Source: Spirochaetaceae bacterium bin103
Lineage (GTDB): Bacteria > Spirochaetota > Spirochaetia > SZUA-6 > Bin103
Direction: 5' to 3'
Assembly: GCA_002238925.1 (NCBI GenBank)
Contig: MPNH01000027.1
Span: 1-63,951 of the forward strand
Length of the DNA stretch: 63,951 nt
The notes beneath the pieces were generated by a model. That model made no database searches. It saw only the letters and a program-made list of their open reading frames with translations, and was not told the DNA's origin. Positions within the stretch are counted from its first letter, which is position 1. Each line of letters opens with the position of its first letter. Both the position numbers and the translations under genes were made by a program. Of the stretch, positions 6,580 through 15,832 are shown piece after piece.

Positions 6580-7893
6580 ATGAAGAGACTATTGGCCTGC
6601 GCGATCATTGTCAGCGCGGCCGCGACACTCTCGTATGCCGCCGGCGAGCAGGAGGCGGGTGCGGAAAAGGTTACCATTACTGCCTTTGCGGCTGCCGATG
6701 CGAGCACCATACAGCACTACAACGAGATCGACGCGATGTTCAACGAGAAGTTCCCGAACATCAGGATCGAGTGGCAGCCGCAGGCCGCCGAGGGGATCGA
6801 GGAGAAATTCATATCGCTCTACGTCACCGGCCAGTCGCCGGACCTGTTCGTGGACGACACCGAGCGCCTGCTGCCCCCCGAGCACCGCTACCAGGTATTC
6901 GAGAACCTGCAGCCCTGGGTGGACCAGGATCCCGAACTGCAGGACGCCCTGTCGACGATGCTGCCCGGCGTGATCGACGGCGTGCACACTGGCGAGAGGC
7001 TGTATGGACTGCCCACCCACTATGCCGCTCTCGTCCTGTTTGCCCGCGAGAGCTGGATGGACACGCTGGGACTTGAACTGCCGAGTGATTGGGCCGAGAT
7101 GCGCGACATGGCCACGGCATTCCAGAACCAGGACCCCGACGGTAACGGCAAGGATGACACCATCGGCTACTACATGATGCTGTGGCCCGGCGTGTCCAAC
7201 CTGCTCACCGCCATCACGTGGTGGTCGGCGGCCGGATTCAACGAAAACCGCTACGGCGATTCCCCGGAACCGATCTTCAACAACCCGGAACAGCGGGCGG
7301 TAATCGCCGAGATGCGCGACTGGGTCCACAAGTACAAAATAGTCAACGCCGACGCCCTGGCCGTGAGCGCGGGCAATCTGTACGATGCCATGAACGCCGG
7401 CCGGGTCGGCATCGGACGGCTCGGGAACTGGAACGTAAATCGCTTCGACGGCAACATTGATGCCGACTACGTGCCGTTCCTGTTCCCGCCGCAGACGCAG
7501 GATCAGGCGGCCCCGAACTACGCACCTTACTTCCAGCACGCCATTTCGCTGGTCCGTGATTCCGACCACAAGGCGGAGGCGCTGGAGTACATGAAGGTGT
7601 TCATCAGCAAGGAAGCTCAGGAACTGCGCTACGATGCGATCGGCGCCGTGGCCAGGACCGACCTCGATTTCGACGCGCTGGAGGACAACCCGCGGCGCAA
7701 GTTCTTCCTGGATACGCCGATGGCCACCACGCCGTATTGGCCGCCGCATCCGTGGGCTTCCATCTACCGCTCGGTATTGCAGACGTCGCTGGACAAGGTC
7801 TTTGCGGACCCGAACGCCGACATCGAGCAGGAGTTCAGCGCGGCCGTCGACGAAATCATGAACGAACTGAAGGCCGAAGGGTACATCAAGTAG
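6580..7893 (+). CDS. Sugar ABC transporter substrate-binding protein
   Basis: A 437-residue family 1 extracellular solute-binding protein, type MalE/UgpB, which captures oligosaccharides or polyol-like solutes in the periplasm. A Sec signal peptide (MKRLLACAIIVSAAATLSYA) precedes AGEQEAG, a cleavage context common in spirochaetes; there is no lipobox Cys. Later landmarks include SPDLFVDDTERLLP, YGLPTHYAALVLFAR and the terminal EFSAAVDEIMNEL helix. The start at 6580 rather than an earlier in-frame ATG is set by AAGGAG at 6567 and by the signal peptide. It leads the operon with two permeases; no ATPase follows. Confidence 0.92.
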   Translation: MKRLLACAIIVSAAATLSYAAGEQEAGAEKVTITAFAAADASTIQHYNEIDAMFNEKFPNIRIEWQPQAAEGIEEKFISLYVTGQSPDLFVDDTERLLPPEHRYQVFENLQPWVDQDPELQDALSTMLPGVIDGVHTGERLYGLPTHYAALVLFARESWMDTLGLELPSDWAEMRDMATAFQNQDPDGNGKDDTIGYYMMLWPGVSNLLTAITWWSAAGFNENRYGDSPEPIFNNPEQRAVIAEMRDWVHKYKIVNADALAVSAGNLYDAMNAGRVGIGRLGNWNVNRFDGNIDADYVPFLFPPQTQDQAAPNYAPYFQHAISLVRDSDHKAEALEYMKVFISKEAQELRYDAIGAVARTDLDFDALEDNPRRKFFLDTPMATTPYWPPHPWASIYRSVLQTSLDKVFADPNADIEQEFSAAVDEIMNELKAEGYIK

Positions 7894-7924
7894 GGAAGCA
7901 GGCGGGGACGGCCGTAGGACGGCC

Positions 7925-8812
7925 ATGAGAATCGCCCTGGAGAACAGGAGGATGCGCTCGCTGATGCGGCGCTCCTCCTACCTCCTGTACGTCGTTCCCG
8001 CGCTCACCGTCTTCCTGCTGTTCAGGCACTTCGCGATTATCGAGGGGCTCAGAATGAGCCTCATCGACTTCAATCCCCGCGGACCGTCGGAGTTCGTCGG
8101 TTTCGAGCACTACATTCGCGTGCTGCAACGGCCTCGTCTGTTCGAGTCCTTTGTGCGCACCGGCTATTTCCTGGTGCTCTACCTGCCCGTGTCGATCGTT
8201 TCCTCGCTGCTGGTTGCGCTGCTGATCAACGCGCGCGGCATACGCGGGACGCTGTTCTTCAAGGTAGCCTTCTTCGTTCCGGTTATCAGCACGTTCGCCG
8301 CCATGGCGTACGTATGGGAGTCGATACTCAACCCCGACTTCGGGCCGATCGGCGCCCTGTTCACGGCGCTGGGATTCGAGAAGTTCTTCCTGCTCGGCAG
8401 CACCACCTGGGCACTGCCGACCATCGTGGGCATCTCGGTGTGGAAGAACATGGGCTTCTACGTGATCGTGTTCTCGGCCAACCTGGAGATGATCGATCCC
8501 GCCTATCACGAGGCGGCGCGCTGTGACGGGGCCAACGCCTGGCAGCAATTCCGGTACATCACGGTGCCGTTCCTGCACGCCGCGTTTACCGTAGCCATTC
8601 TGATTGGCTTGGTGGACGCGTTTCAGGCGTTCACGCCGATCTTCATCATCACGGCGGGGGGACCGGGGACGAGCACGGAGACGATCATGTACTACGTGTT
8701 CAACCTGGCCTACGTGCTGTCCAAGTGGGAGTGGGCGGCGGCCGGCTCGGTGATTGTGTTCCTGGTGCTGGCGGCGATCGCGGCCGTACCGGGAAAGCTC
8801 CTGAAGTTGTAG
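7925..8812 (+). CDS. Sugar ABC transporter permease, MalF/UgpA type
   Basis: A 295-residue integral membrane protein with about six transmembrane helices, the first at SSYLLYVVPALTVFLLF. The ATPase-coupling EAA loop reads YHEAARCDGANAWQQFRYIT near residues 196-215. It forms one half of the membrane channel for the binding protein at 6580, 31 bases upstream. The second permease begins nine bases after its stop. Family and role are clear; the transported sugar is not. Confidence 0.92.
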   Translation: MRIALENRRMRSLMRRSSYLLYVVPALTVFLLFRHFAIIEGLRMSLIDFNPRGPSEFVGFEHYIRVLQRPRLFESFVRTGYFLVLYLPVSIVSSLLVALLINARGIRGTLFFKVAFFVPVISTFAAMAYVWESILNPDFGPIGALFTALGFEKFFLLGSTTWALPTIVGISVWKNMGFYVIVFSANLEMIDPAYHEAARCDGANAWQQFRYITVPFLHAAFTVAILIGLVDAFQAFTPIFIITAGGPGTSTETIMYYVFNLAYVLSKWEWAAAGSVIVFLVLAAIAAVPGKLLKL

Positions 8813-8821
8813 GACGGCACG

Positions 8822-9685
8822 GTGTCGACCGCGGTAACAACGGTGCGCCGGCGCAGGGAGCCATGGCGGGTGGTCGTCTACGGCCTGCTTGCGCTCGGGT
8901 TGGTGGTGTTTCTCTATCCGTACCTGTGGATGGTGTCCGGCACCTTGATGACCAACGAGGCGTTCTATCGCGGCGACAGCAACTACCTGCTGCCGAACCC
9001 ATTCTCCATCTACGTCTGGGAGTACCTGTTCATCGAGATACGCGACGTGTTCCCGATCGCCCGGTACACGATGAACAGCCTGATCACGACCTCCGGCGCG
9101 GTGGTGATCTATCTCGTAACCGGCGTGCTTGCCGGTTACGCACTGGCGCGCAAGCCGGTGCCGTTCAAGGGCGTCATCGTCTGGCTGCTGTTCGCGACGT
9201 TCATGTTCCCGGGCATCACCCTGCTCATACCGACCTTCTTCGTGGTCTACCGGCTGGGTCTGATCAATACCTATCTCGGCATCATCCTGGTGCTGGCCGC
9301 GGAACCGCTGCCATTCGTGCTGCTGTACCGGTTCTTCCGCGACATCCCGGTCGAGTACGAATACGCGGGGCGCGTCGATGGGGCGGCCGACCTGCGCATC
9401 CTGTGGAGCATCCTGATCCCGCTGGCAATGCCGGCCATCGTGGCGGCCGGTCTGCTCGGCATCATCATGTCGTGGAACGCCTTCATCTTTCCGTTCATGC
9501 TGGCGACCTCGACCGATCTGTATACGCTGCCCGTATCGCTGCTGTACTTCCAGAACGTGCAGTTGTGGTCCACCGCGCACGAGCGGATCGGGGTGGCCGT
9601 GGTGGCGACGCTGCCGCCGATCATCGTGTTTATCGTGGCGCAGCGCAGGGTGATGAGCGGCTTCACGGGCGGTCTCAAGAGCTGA
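8822..9685 (+). CDS. Sugar ABC transporter permease, MalG/UgpE type
   Basis: A 287-residue inner-membrane permease, partner of the preceding MalF-type subunit. It has six predicted helices, the family opening (VVVYGLLALGLVVFLYPYLW), the MalG-like segment TMNSLITTSGAVVIYLVTGV, an EAA loop variant EYAGRVDGAADLRILWSILI, and a C-terminal QRRVMSGFTGGLKS tail typical of this class. Translation starts at GTG 8822, nine bases after the previous stop. The operon ends here; a hairpin follows at 9687 and no ATP-binding subunit is present. Confidence 0.92.
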   Translation: MSTAVTTVRRRREPWRVVVYGLLALGLVVFLYPYLWMVSGTLMTNEAFYRGDSNYLLPNPFSIYVWEYLFIEIRDVFPIARYTMNSLITTSGAVVIYLVTGVLAGYALARKPVPFKGVIVWLLFATFMFPGITLLIPTFFVVYRLGLINTYLGIILVLAAEPLPFVLLYRFFRDIPVEYEYAGRVDGAADLRILWSILIPLAMPAIVAAGLLGIIMSWNAFIFPFMLATSTDLYTLPVSLLYFQNVQLWSTAHERIGVAVVATLPPIIVFIVAQRRVMSGFTGGLKS

Positions 9686-9686
9686 C

Positions 9687-9717
9687 CAGGCGCAGTCGGG
9701 CGCACCTGACGCGCCTG
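9687..9717 (+). terminator. Hairpin after sugar importer operon
   Basis: CAGGCGC (9687-9693) pairs perfectly with GCGCCTG (9711-9717) across a 17-base loop. There is no T tract, so it may be a weak or factor-assisted terminator or an mRNA 3' end stabiliser. Confidence 0.4.
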
Positions 9718-9741
9718 CGTCGATAGTGTAGGGTCTGAGGC

Positions 9742-10743
9742 ATGGAACGGCGTCCTATCGGCAATACCGACCTCATGACTTCCCCGATCGGTTTCGGCAC
9801 CTGGGAGATGAGCACCACCATGTACGGGTCTATCGACGTCGGCGAGGCGTCGCGGGCGGTGCATTCCGCGATCGACCACGGCATCAACCTGTTCGACACC
9901 GCCGAGGTGTACGGTCCCTTCCACTCGGAGGAGTTGCTCGCCAAGGCGCTCGGCGCGCGCCGCCGGGAGGTGATCCTGGTTACCAAGACCGGCTTCGAGT
10001 TCGACGACGAGAAGTACCGGATCCTCGGTCGCAACTCGCGCTACGAGCACATCATCGCGCGTACCGAGGGCTGCCTGCGGCGCCTGAACACCGACGTGAT
10101 CGATCTGATGCTGATTCACTGGCCCGACTTCGAGACCCCGTTCGACGAGCCGATGCGCGCGCTGCAGAAGCTGAAGGAAGACGGCAAGATCCGCCACGCC
10201 GGCGTGTCCAACTTCAACATCGAGACGATGGATTACTGCCGCCAATTCACCGACATCGCGGTCAACCAGGTGGGCTATCACCTGTTCGACCAGCGCATGC
10301 AGAAGGCGATCCTGCCCTACTGCCGGCAGCACAACATCGGCTTCATGGCGTACGGCACGCTTGCCTTCGGTCTGCTGACCGGCGCGTTTGGGCCGGACCA
10401 CACCTTCGAGGAGGGCGACTGGCGGCGCCGAAACTACACCGCGTTCGGGCTGCCGCTGTTCCAGCGCGAGCACTTCGCCCGCGAGTTGCGCGTGGCCGCC
10501 CGCCTGGCGGAGTTGGCGGCGAACCACGGCCGGTCGCTGGCGCAGCTCGCCATCGCCTGGGTGCTTGGCCATCCCGCGGTGTCGGTGGCCCTGGTGGGCA
10601 TGCGCAACGACCGCGAACTGGCGGAAAACGTCGCCTCCGCCGGCTGGCAGCTAAGCGCCGAAGACCGCGCGGCGATCGACCGCGTCTTCGCCGAGGAGAG
10701 CTGCCCCACCTACGAAGACTACCCGCAGTCGCAGCGCTTCTGA
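9742..10743 (+). CDS. Aldo/keto reductase
   Basis: A 333-residue NAD(P)H-dependent oxidoreductase with the (beta/alpha)8 AKR fold. The catalytic tetrad is visible: Asp in NLFDTAEVYG, Tyr in VYG, Lys in ILVTKTGFEF and His in DLMLIHWPDF. IGFGTWEM at the N-terminus and the cofactor region VSVALVGMRNDRELAENV near the C-terminus fit the general-stress/sugar-ketone reductases of the AKR superfamily. It probably reduces an aldehyde or keto-sugar derived from the imported substrate. It has its own spacing of 56 bases from the importer operon. Confidence 0.9.
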   Translation: MERRPIGNTDLMTSPIGFGTWEMSTTMYGSIDVGEASRAVHSAIDHGINLFDTAEVYGPFHSEELLAKALGARRREVILVTKTGFEFDDEKYRILGRNSRYEHIIARTEGCLRRLNTDVIDLMLIHWPDFETPFDEPMRALQKLKEDGKIRHAGVSNFNIETMDYCRQFTDIAVNQVGYHLFDQRMQKAILPYCRQHNIGFMAYGTLAFGLLTGAFGPDHTFEEGDWRRRNYTAFGLPLFQREHFARELRVAARLAELAANHGRSLAQLAIAWVLGHPAVSVALVGMRNDRELAENVASAGWQLSAEDRAAIDRVFAEESCPTYEDYPQSQRF

Positions 10744-10751
10744 GGCGGCGG

Positions 10752-10769
10752 GCGTCCTCGCATGGACGC
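10752..10769. terminator. Short hairpin between convergent genes
   Basis: GCGTCC (10752-10757) pairs with GGACGC (10764-10769) over a 6-base loop between the reductase and the convergent thiamine-diphosphate enzyme. No T run; could serve both strands weakly. Confidence 0.3.
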
Positions 10770-10788
10770 TCCGGCCCAAGAGATGGCG

Positions 10789-12457
10789 TCAAAACCGCGA
10801 GCGGCGTGACTCCACGTTGGCCTGGACGTCGATCAGGACGGTGACGCCCGCGGCGTTCAGGCGCTGCGCCTCGGCCAGCGCCTGCTCCAGTTCCGCGGCC
10901 GTGCGCACCGGGATCCCGCGCGCGCCGAGCGCTTCCGCAAGCGCCGCGTAGTTGCCGCCCATCTTCGACACCCCGAAGGCGCGCGCCTCCGGGCCGATCA
11001 TGTCGCGGGCGCCGCTGTAGGTGGCCATGGCGCCGTTGTTGAGCAGCACGGTGGTAATCGGCACCTCGGCGCGCACCGCCGTCTCGAGGTCCAGCCCCGA
11101 CATGCCGAACGCGCCATCGCCCATCACGTTGAGGCAGAACTTGTCCGGGTGGGCGACCTTGGCGCCGATCGCCAGCGGCAGGCCGAAACCGAGGTGGGTG
11201 GTCTTGCCCCACCCCACGTAGCTGTGCGGCACGGTGGCGCGGTAGAACGGCACCATGCAGTCGCGCGGCGCGCCGGCGTCGTGGGTCACGATGCTGGCAT
11301 CCGGGTCGAGCACCTCGTTGAGCGCGTGCACCACGCGGTAGTAGTTCAGCGGCTCGCCGTCGTCGGTGAGCACCGGCTGCCACTCGGCCAGCCACTCGGC
11401 GTGGGCGGCGGCGACCTGGCCGGCCACCTCGGCAACCGCGGCCTCGTCCGCCGCGCCGCCGCCGAGTTCCTCGACCAAAGCGGCGATGGTGAGCCCGGCA
11501 TCGCCGAGCAGCGCCACCTCGGGCGACTCGTCCTTGTTCAGGTCGTCGACGCTCACGCTGTTGTGGATCAGCCGGGCCGCCGGGGGCACCGCCTGGGCGT
11601 AGGGGCTGCGGGTAAGGCTGGTGCCGAGGGCGAGCAGCACGTCGCACTCGGACAGCCAGCGGTGCGCGGCCAGGGTGGTAGTGCCGGCACCGGCGCCGAG
11701 CGCCAGGCGATGGGTCTCGGGCAGCGCCGACTTGCCCGGCATGGTGCAGAACACCGGCGCCGCCAGCAGCTCGGCGAGGCGGGCCAGCGCGTCGCTGGCG
11801 CCGGCTGCCAGCACACCGGCCCCGGCCCAGATCATTGGGCGGCGGGCGCCGCGCAACAGCTCGGCGGCGGCGGCGACGTCTTCACTTGCCGGGACCTGCC
11901 GGGCCGGGCGCGGCGGGCGGTAGGTCTGCGCGGCCTCCGGTACCTCCTGGGCGCACACGTCGGCGGTCAGCTCCACCACCGCCGGGCCGGGCGCGCCGCT
12001 GCGCAGGGCATGGAAGGCGCGCCGCATCACCGGCGCCACCTGGTCGGGGCGCAGAATTGGCTCCACCGTCTTGGCGACGCCCTGGTAGGTGCGCGCGGCC
12101 TGGAAGTTGGGCCGGGTCAGGGTGTTGAGCGAGTTGCCGGCGGGCAGCAACAGTACAGGGATGTTGTCGGCGCCGGCCTGCGCCAAGCCGCCGAGCGCGT
12201 TCTCGGCGCCCGCCTGCGCTTGCACGGCCACCACGCCGCAGCAGCCGGCCTCGCCGGCCACCCCCGCCGAGGCGGCGCCCGTCGCTGGTGCGGCTGTAAC
12301 CGTCCGCGGCCATTACCGCGCCGCGCTCATGGCGAAACGCGATCGGGCGGATGCCGGCGGCGGCGGCGGCCTGGATGATCGGGTGCTGGGGAAAGCAGGC
12401 AAGCCACTCCACCCCCTCGGTCTTGAGAATCTGGGCAATGTAGTCGTATCCGTTCAC
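10789..12457 (-). pseudogene. Thiamine-diphosphate enzyme (acetolactate-synthase-like), one-base frameshift
   Basis: Two frames together make one protein. The N-terminal part starts at GTG 12457 (VNGYDYIAQILKTEGVEWLA) and runs through FRHERGAVMAADGYSRTSDG. The rest continues in another frame from GVVAVQAQAGAENALGG to the end. Removing one base from the C5 run at 12261-12265 restores a 555-residue product, the usual length for the acetolactate synthase/benzoylformate decarboxylase family. The ThDP/Mg motif MGDGAFGMSGLDLETA...VLLNNG is intact, as is the early Glu of the RHE motif. The enzyme would join or decarboxylate 2-keto acids. The break could be a sequencing error or a real null allele. 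It is divergent from the neighbouring dehydrogenase at 12594. Confidence 0.8.
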
Positions 12458-12593
12458 GCGGCACAGAGTAACGCGGTCGCCCGTTAAGGTCGATCCGTCC
12501 GGAACGCGGGTGGTTGTGGCGCGACGTGGGGCAAAGGCCGGCACCGTTCGGGGCGGCATTGCCGCGCGCGGCCCCGGCAACGATAGTAGCGGC

Positions 12594-13535
12594 GTGGTGG
12601 CGAAGAGTGCGGTGATCGGCGCCGGGGCGATGGGCCACGGCATTGGCGAGGTGTTGGCGCGCGCGTACCCGGAGGTGTGGCTGTACGACCCGGATGCGGC
12701 GACGCTGGAGCGGGCGGTGGCGCTGATCCGGGAGTCGGTGGAGCGGCTGGAGCGGCACGGGCTGATCGACGCCCAGGCGGCGCGCGAGGCGCCCACCCGC
12801 GTACATACCACCACCGACCTGGATCTCGCCGTCGCCGGGGCCGGGTTCGTGATCGAGGCGGCGCCCGAGGACCTGCCCACCAAGCAGGAGCTGTTCGCCG
12901 ACCTGGACCGGCTGGCCCCGGCCGACGCTGTGCTCGCCACCAATTCCTCCAGCTTCACGCTGGCCGAGGTGACCAAACAGGTACGAGAGCCGCGCCTCAC
13001 GCTGGTGGTGGGGTCGCACTTCTTCCTGCCCGCCCAGATCGTGCCGCTGGTGGAGGTGTCACGCGGCGCCGCCACCGGCGACGAGGCGTTCGAGGCCACG
13101 TACGCGCTGTGGGAACGCTGCGGCAAGGCACCCATCCGGGTGCGCCACGACGTATCCGGCTACGTGGCCAACCGCCTGCAGCGCGCCCTGATGCGCGAAG
13201 CCCTCGCCCAGTTGGCCGAGGGCTCGGCCAGCGCCGAGGACATCGACCGCGCGGTCCGCTTCGGCTTCGGACTGCGCTTCCTGGTGCGCGGCCCGCTGGC
13301 GCAGCGCGACGTGGCCGGCCTCGGCCTGGCCAGCCGCATCCAGACCAACCCCGACGACCGCGAGCGGCTCGACGCCGGCCGCCGCTACCTGCTCGACCTG
13401 GCCGCCGCCGGCCACCTCGGCCTCGCCGCCGGCCGCGGACTGCTCGACTGGCACGGCGCCGACCCCGAAGAAATACGCCGCACCGGCGACGAAGCCCTCG
13501 CCCGCGCCGCCGCCCTGCTGTTCGCGAGTGAGTAG
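12594..13535 (+). CDS. 3-hydroxyacyl-CoA dehydrogenase family protein
   Basis: About 313 residues: an N-terminal Rossmann domain beginning VVAKSAVIGAGAMGHGIGEV (GxGxMG nucleotide loop), the NSSSF active-site segment, the HFF catalytic His region (VVGSHFFLPAQIVPLVEV), then the helical C-terminal domain with Asn in GYVANRLQRAL. It oxidises a 3-hydroxyacyl-CoA to a 3-ketoacyl-CoA, or a related beta-hydroxy acid, with NAD. I chose the GTG at 12594 because the upstream in-frame residues are low-complexity. It supplies acetoacetyl-type intermediates for the ligase, thiolase and decarboxylase genes downstream. Confidence 0.88.
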   Translation: MVAKSAVIGAGAMGHGIGEVLARAYPEVWLYDPDAATLERAVALIRESVERLERHGLIDAQAAREAPTRVHTTTDLDLAVAGAGFVIEAAPEDLPTKQELFADLDRLAPADAVLATNSSSFTLAEVTKQVREPRLTLVVGSHFFLPAQIVPLVEVSRGAATGDEAFEATYALWERCGKAPIRVRHDVSGYVANRLQRALMREALAQLAEGSASAEDIDRAVRFGFGLRFLVRGPLAQRDVAGLGLASRIQTNPDDRERLDAGRRYLLDLAAAGHLGLAAGRGLLDWHGADPEEIRRTGDEALARAAALLFASE

Positions 13536-13582
13536 ATACCCCACGCCGTGGTGCGCGGCGACTCGCCATCGGCGGCAGCGCC

Positions 13583-14854
13583 TCAGTTGTCCGACTCCTC
13601 GAACACGACCGCACCCACTTCTTCGATCCGTTCGCCCTCGGTGAAGCGCCAGATGCCGATGTGACCGCTGCGCAGGTCGCCGAGCTCGTCCCAGTCGATG
13701 CTGCCGGAGGCGCCCTCGTAGTCGATGTCGCCACCGGCGGCGAGGGCGTGGAGCGCCGCGGCGATACCGTGCGGTCCGGCGGTCACGGGGCTGCCCGGCG
13801 GGCTGCCGATCGCACGCAGGCGGTCTCGAATCGCCGCACCGTCCACGCTGCCGGCGGCCGCGGCTGCGAGCGCCAGTGCCGCGGTGGCGTCATAGGCCTC
13901 CTTCACGTAGGCGAGCACCGGCAGCGCGCCGTACTCGGCGACGTATGCGGCCTCCCATGCAGCGGACGCTGCGCTCTCCGACGCGGTCGCCGGCCCGGTG
14001 CCGTACATGCCGCCGAGACGGTCGCCGCCCAGGGCGCGAACCAGGCTCACCCGCTTGGCGGCGTCGCCAAACGTGAACCGGTCGTACAGGCCGTTGGCGA
14101 GCGCCTCGCGCACCATGGTCAGCGCCGCCGCCTCGAAGGCCACCACCACCAGGGCTTGCGCGCCCTCGCTGGCAGATTTGCGCAACTCGGCGAGAAACGT
14201 GGCCTGGTCGCGTCCGACGGCAACCGCATTCAGCGCGCCATCCCAGGCCGCCTCGAACGCACCGGCCAGGCCCTGCCCCCAGGCGTCGTCGACATACAGC
14301 AGGCCGACGTTGTCGAAGCCCTGCTCGCGGGTGACGCGGGCCAGGACCGGCCCCTGCGAGACATCGGACAGCGCGGTCCGAAACAGGTAATCTCCGTCCG
14401 CCGCCGCGGTCAGCCTCGGCGATGTCGCCGAGAAGCTGATGGTGGGGACGCCGGCCGGCCCGATCACCCGTTCGGCAATTACGAGTGCATTGGCGCTGGA
14501 GTTGGGACCGACGATCGCGTGCACGCCCTCGACATCGACCAGGCGGCGAGCTTGTGCAACCGCCGTCTCCGGGTCGGCCGTGGTGTCGCCGACCACCGTC
14601 GCCACCGGCCTGCCGAACACACCGCCGGCTGCATTGATGTGCTTGATGGCGAGTTCGAAGGCGCGCTGCCGGTCGGTGAGCACGTCCGCCGAACCGCTGC
14701 TGAAATCCATCAGCAGCCCGATCTTCAGCGCCGTGGACGGGTCCGACTCCGCCGCCGCTTCGGCCGCAAGATCCGCCGCTGCGCAGGTCGCCAGCAAGGC
14801 GGCCGCGGCCAGCACCCGCAGCGTACGCGCTCCGCCCCATACTCGCGTCATCAT
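13583..14854 (-). CDS. Branched-chain amino-acid-type (LivJ-like) binding protein
   Basis: A 423-residue type I periplasmic binding protein (Leu/Ile/Val-binding family). A signal peptide ending near LAAAALLATCAAADLAAEA is followed by LKIGLLMDFSSGSAD, then AFELAIKHINAAGGVFGRPV and VHAIVGPNSSANALVIAERV, the hallmark of this class. It binds an amino acid, short-chain acid or amide outside the membrane. GGAGG about 13 bases before the tandem ATGs supports the start at 14854 (or 14851). It is an orphan: no LivHMGF genes are nearby, so it either works with a distant transporter or serves as a sensor. Confidence 0.87.
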   Translation of the reverse strand: MMTRVWGGARTLRVLAAAALLATCAAADLAAEAAAESDPSTALKIGLLMDFSSGSADVLTDRQRAFELAIKHINAAGGVFGRPVATVVGDTTADPETAVAQARRLVDVEGVHAIVGPNSSANALVIAERVIGPAGVPTISFSATSPRLTAAADGDYLFRTALSDVSQGPVLARVTREQGFDNVGLLYVDDAWGQGLAGAFEAAWDGALNAVAVGRDQATFLAELRKSASEGAQALVVVAFEAAALTMVREALANGLYDRFTFGDAAKRVSLVRALGGDRLGGMYGTGPATASESAASAAWEAAYVAEYGALPVLAYVKEAYDATAALALAAAAAGSVDGAAIRDRLRAIGSPPGSPVTAGPHGIAAALHALAAGGDIDYEGASGSIDWDELGDLRSGHIGIWRFTEGERIEEVGAVVFEESDN

Positions 14855-14958
14855 CCACCACCCCCGACCTCCGACTATAGAACACGCGGCCAACTTCGGT
14901 GAATGCCGGTCGCGGGCGAGTGGTTGCAACTTGGGGCGAGACGGCGCAGGATCAGGGT

Positions 14959-15804
14959 ATGGCCTATACGTTCCAGCCGGGCATGATGTACATGATGCCC
15001 ACCCATTTCGGACCGATGGCAGGTCCGCGCCAGGGCGCCGATGGCAAGGGGTTCGCGTGCATCGACAGCCCCCGTTCCACCAGCTACTCGGTGAGCTTCC
15101 TGACCAACGCCGAGCAGCTCGAGCCGCTGTTGCCGCCCGGATTCTCCCTGCACGGCGAGCCGGTGGTGACCGTCAATCAGACCCACATGAAGGAGATCGA
15201 GTGGCTGGCCGGACGCGGCTACAACATCATGGGGGTCACCTTCCCGGTGGTGTATACCGGCACGCGGGACCGTGCCGTGGGGCCGCTGCTGACGGTGTTG
15301 TGGGAGAACATGACCGACCCGATTCTGACCGGGCGCGAGCAACTGGGGTTTGCGAAGATCTACTGCGAGATGCCCGACCCGGTGGTGTGCCGCGGAGAGT
15401 TCCACGTAACCGGAAGCTGGGAAGGCTACCGCTTCCTGGACATGAAATTGACCAACCTGCAGGCGGTGGCGCCGGAGAACTACCCCGGGCCCGCCGCCCC
15501 GCGCCCCGACGGCGTGCCTACCGGTCAACTGCACTACAAGTACATTCCCCGCACCGGGGAGTGGGACAAGGCCGACGTCGCCTACGCTACCCTCACCCCC
15601 GCCGAGGGCTCCAACGCGCGGGTTACCGGCATGTGGCGCGGCGAGGGCACCGTACAGTTCCGGCAGGCGCGCTGGGAGGACATGCCGACCCAGTTCATGA
15701 TCGTGAATACGTTCCACGCGCTGGAGATCAGGGAGTACCGCGGCGCCACCATTACCCAGTCGGTGGGCGGCAAGGACCTGAGCGACCAGCGCATGCTGGT
15801 GTAG
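14959..15804 (+). CDS. Acetoacetate decarboxylase family protein
   Basis: About 281 residues of the acetoacetate decarboxylase superfamily. The Schiff-base lysine is most likely Lys133 in TGREQLGFAKIYCEM, and FSVSFLTNAEQLEPLLPPGF matches the family N-terminal fold. Members decarboxylate acetoacetate to acetone and CO2, or handle related beta-keto acids by aldol/dehydratase chemistry. The start MAYTFQPGMM at 14959 is preferred over an upstream ATG because conservation begins there. It heads an operon with the ligase and the thiolase, which is a coherent acetoacetate pathway. Confidence 0.87.
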   Translation: MAYTFQPGMMYMMPTHFGPMAGPRQGADGKGFACIDSPRSTSYSVSFLTNAEQLEPLLPPGFSLHGEPVVTVNQTHMKEIEWLAGRGYNIMGVTFPVVYTGTRDRAVGPLLTVLWENMTDPILTGREQLGFAKIYCEMPDPVVCRGEFHVTGSWEGYRFLDMKLTNLQAVAPENYPGPAAPRPDGVPTGQLHYKYIPRTGEWDKADVAYATLTPAEGSNARVTGMWRGEGTVQFRQARWEDMPTQFMIVNTFHALEIREYRGATITQSVGGKDLSDQRMLV

Positions 15805-15832
15805 CCGCCGGCGCGATCCGGACGAGGGGCAC

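Noticed and set aside
7886..9580. Minus-strand 564-residue open frame opposite the permeases
   Set aside because: Low-complexity His/Gln/Arg-rich composition and full overlap with two clear membrane-protein genes.
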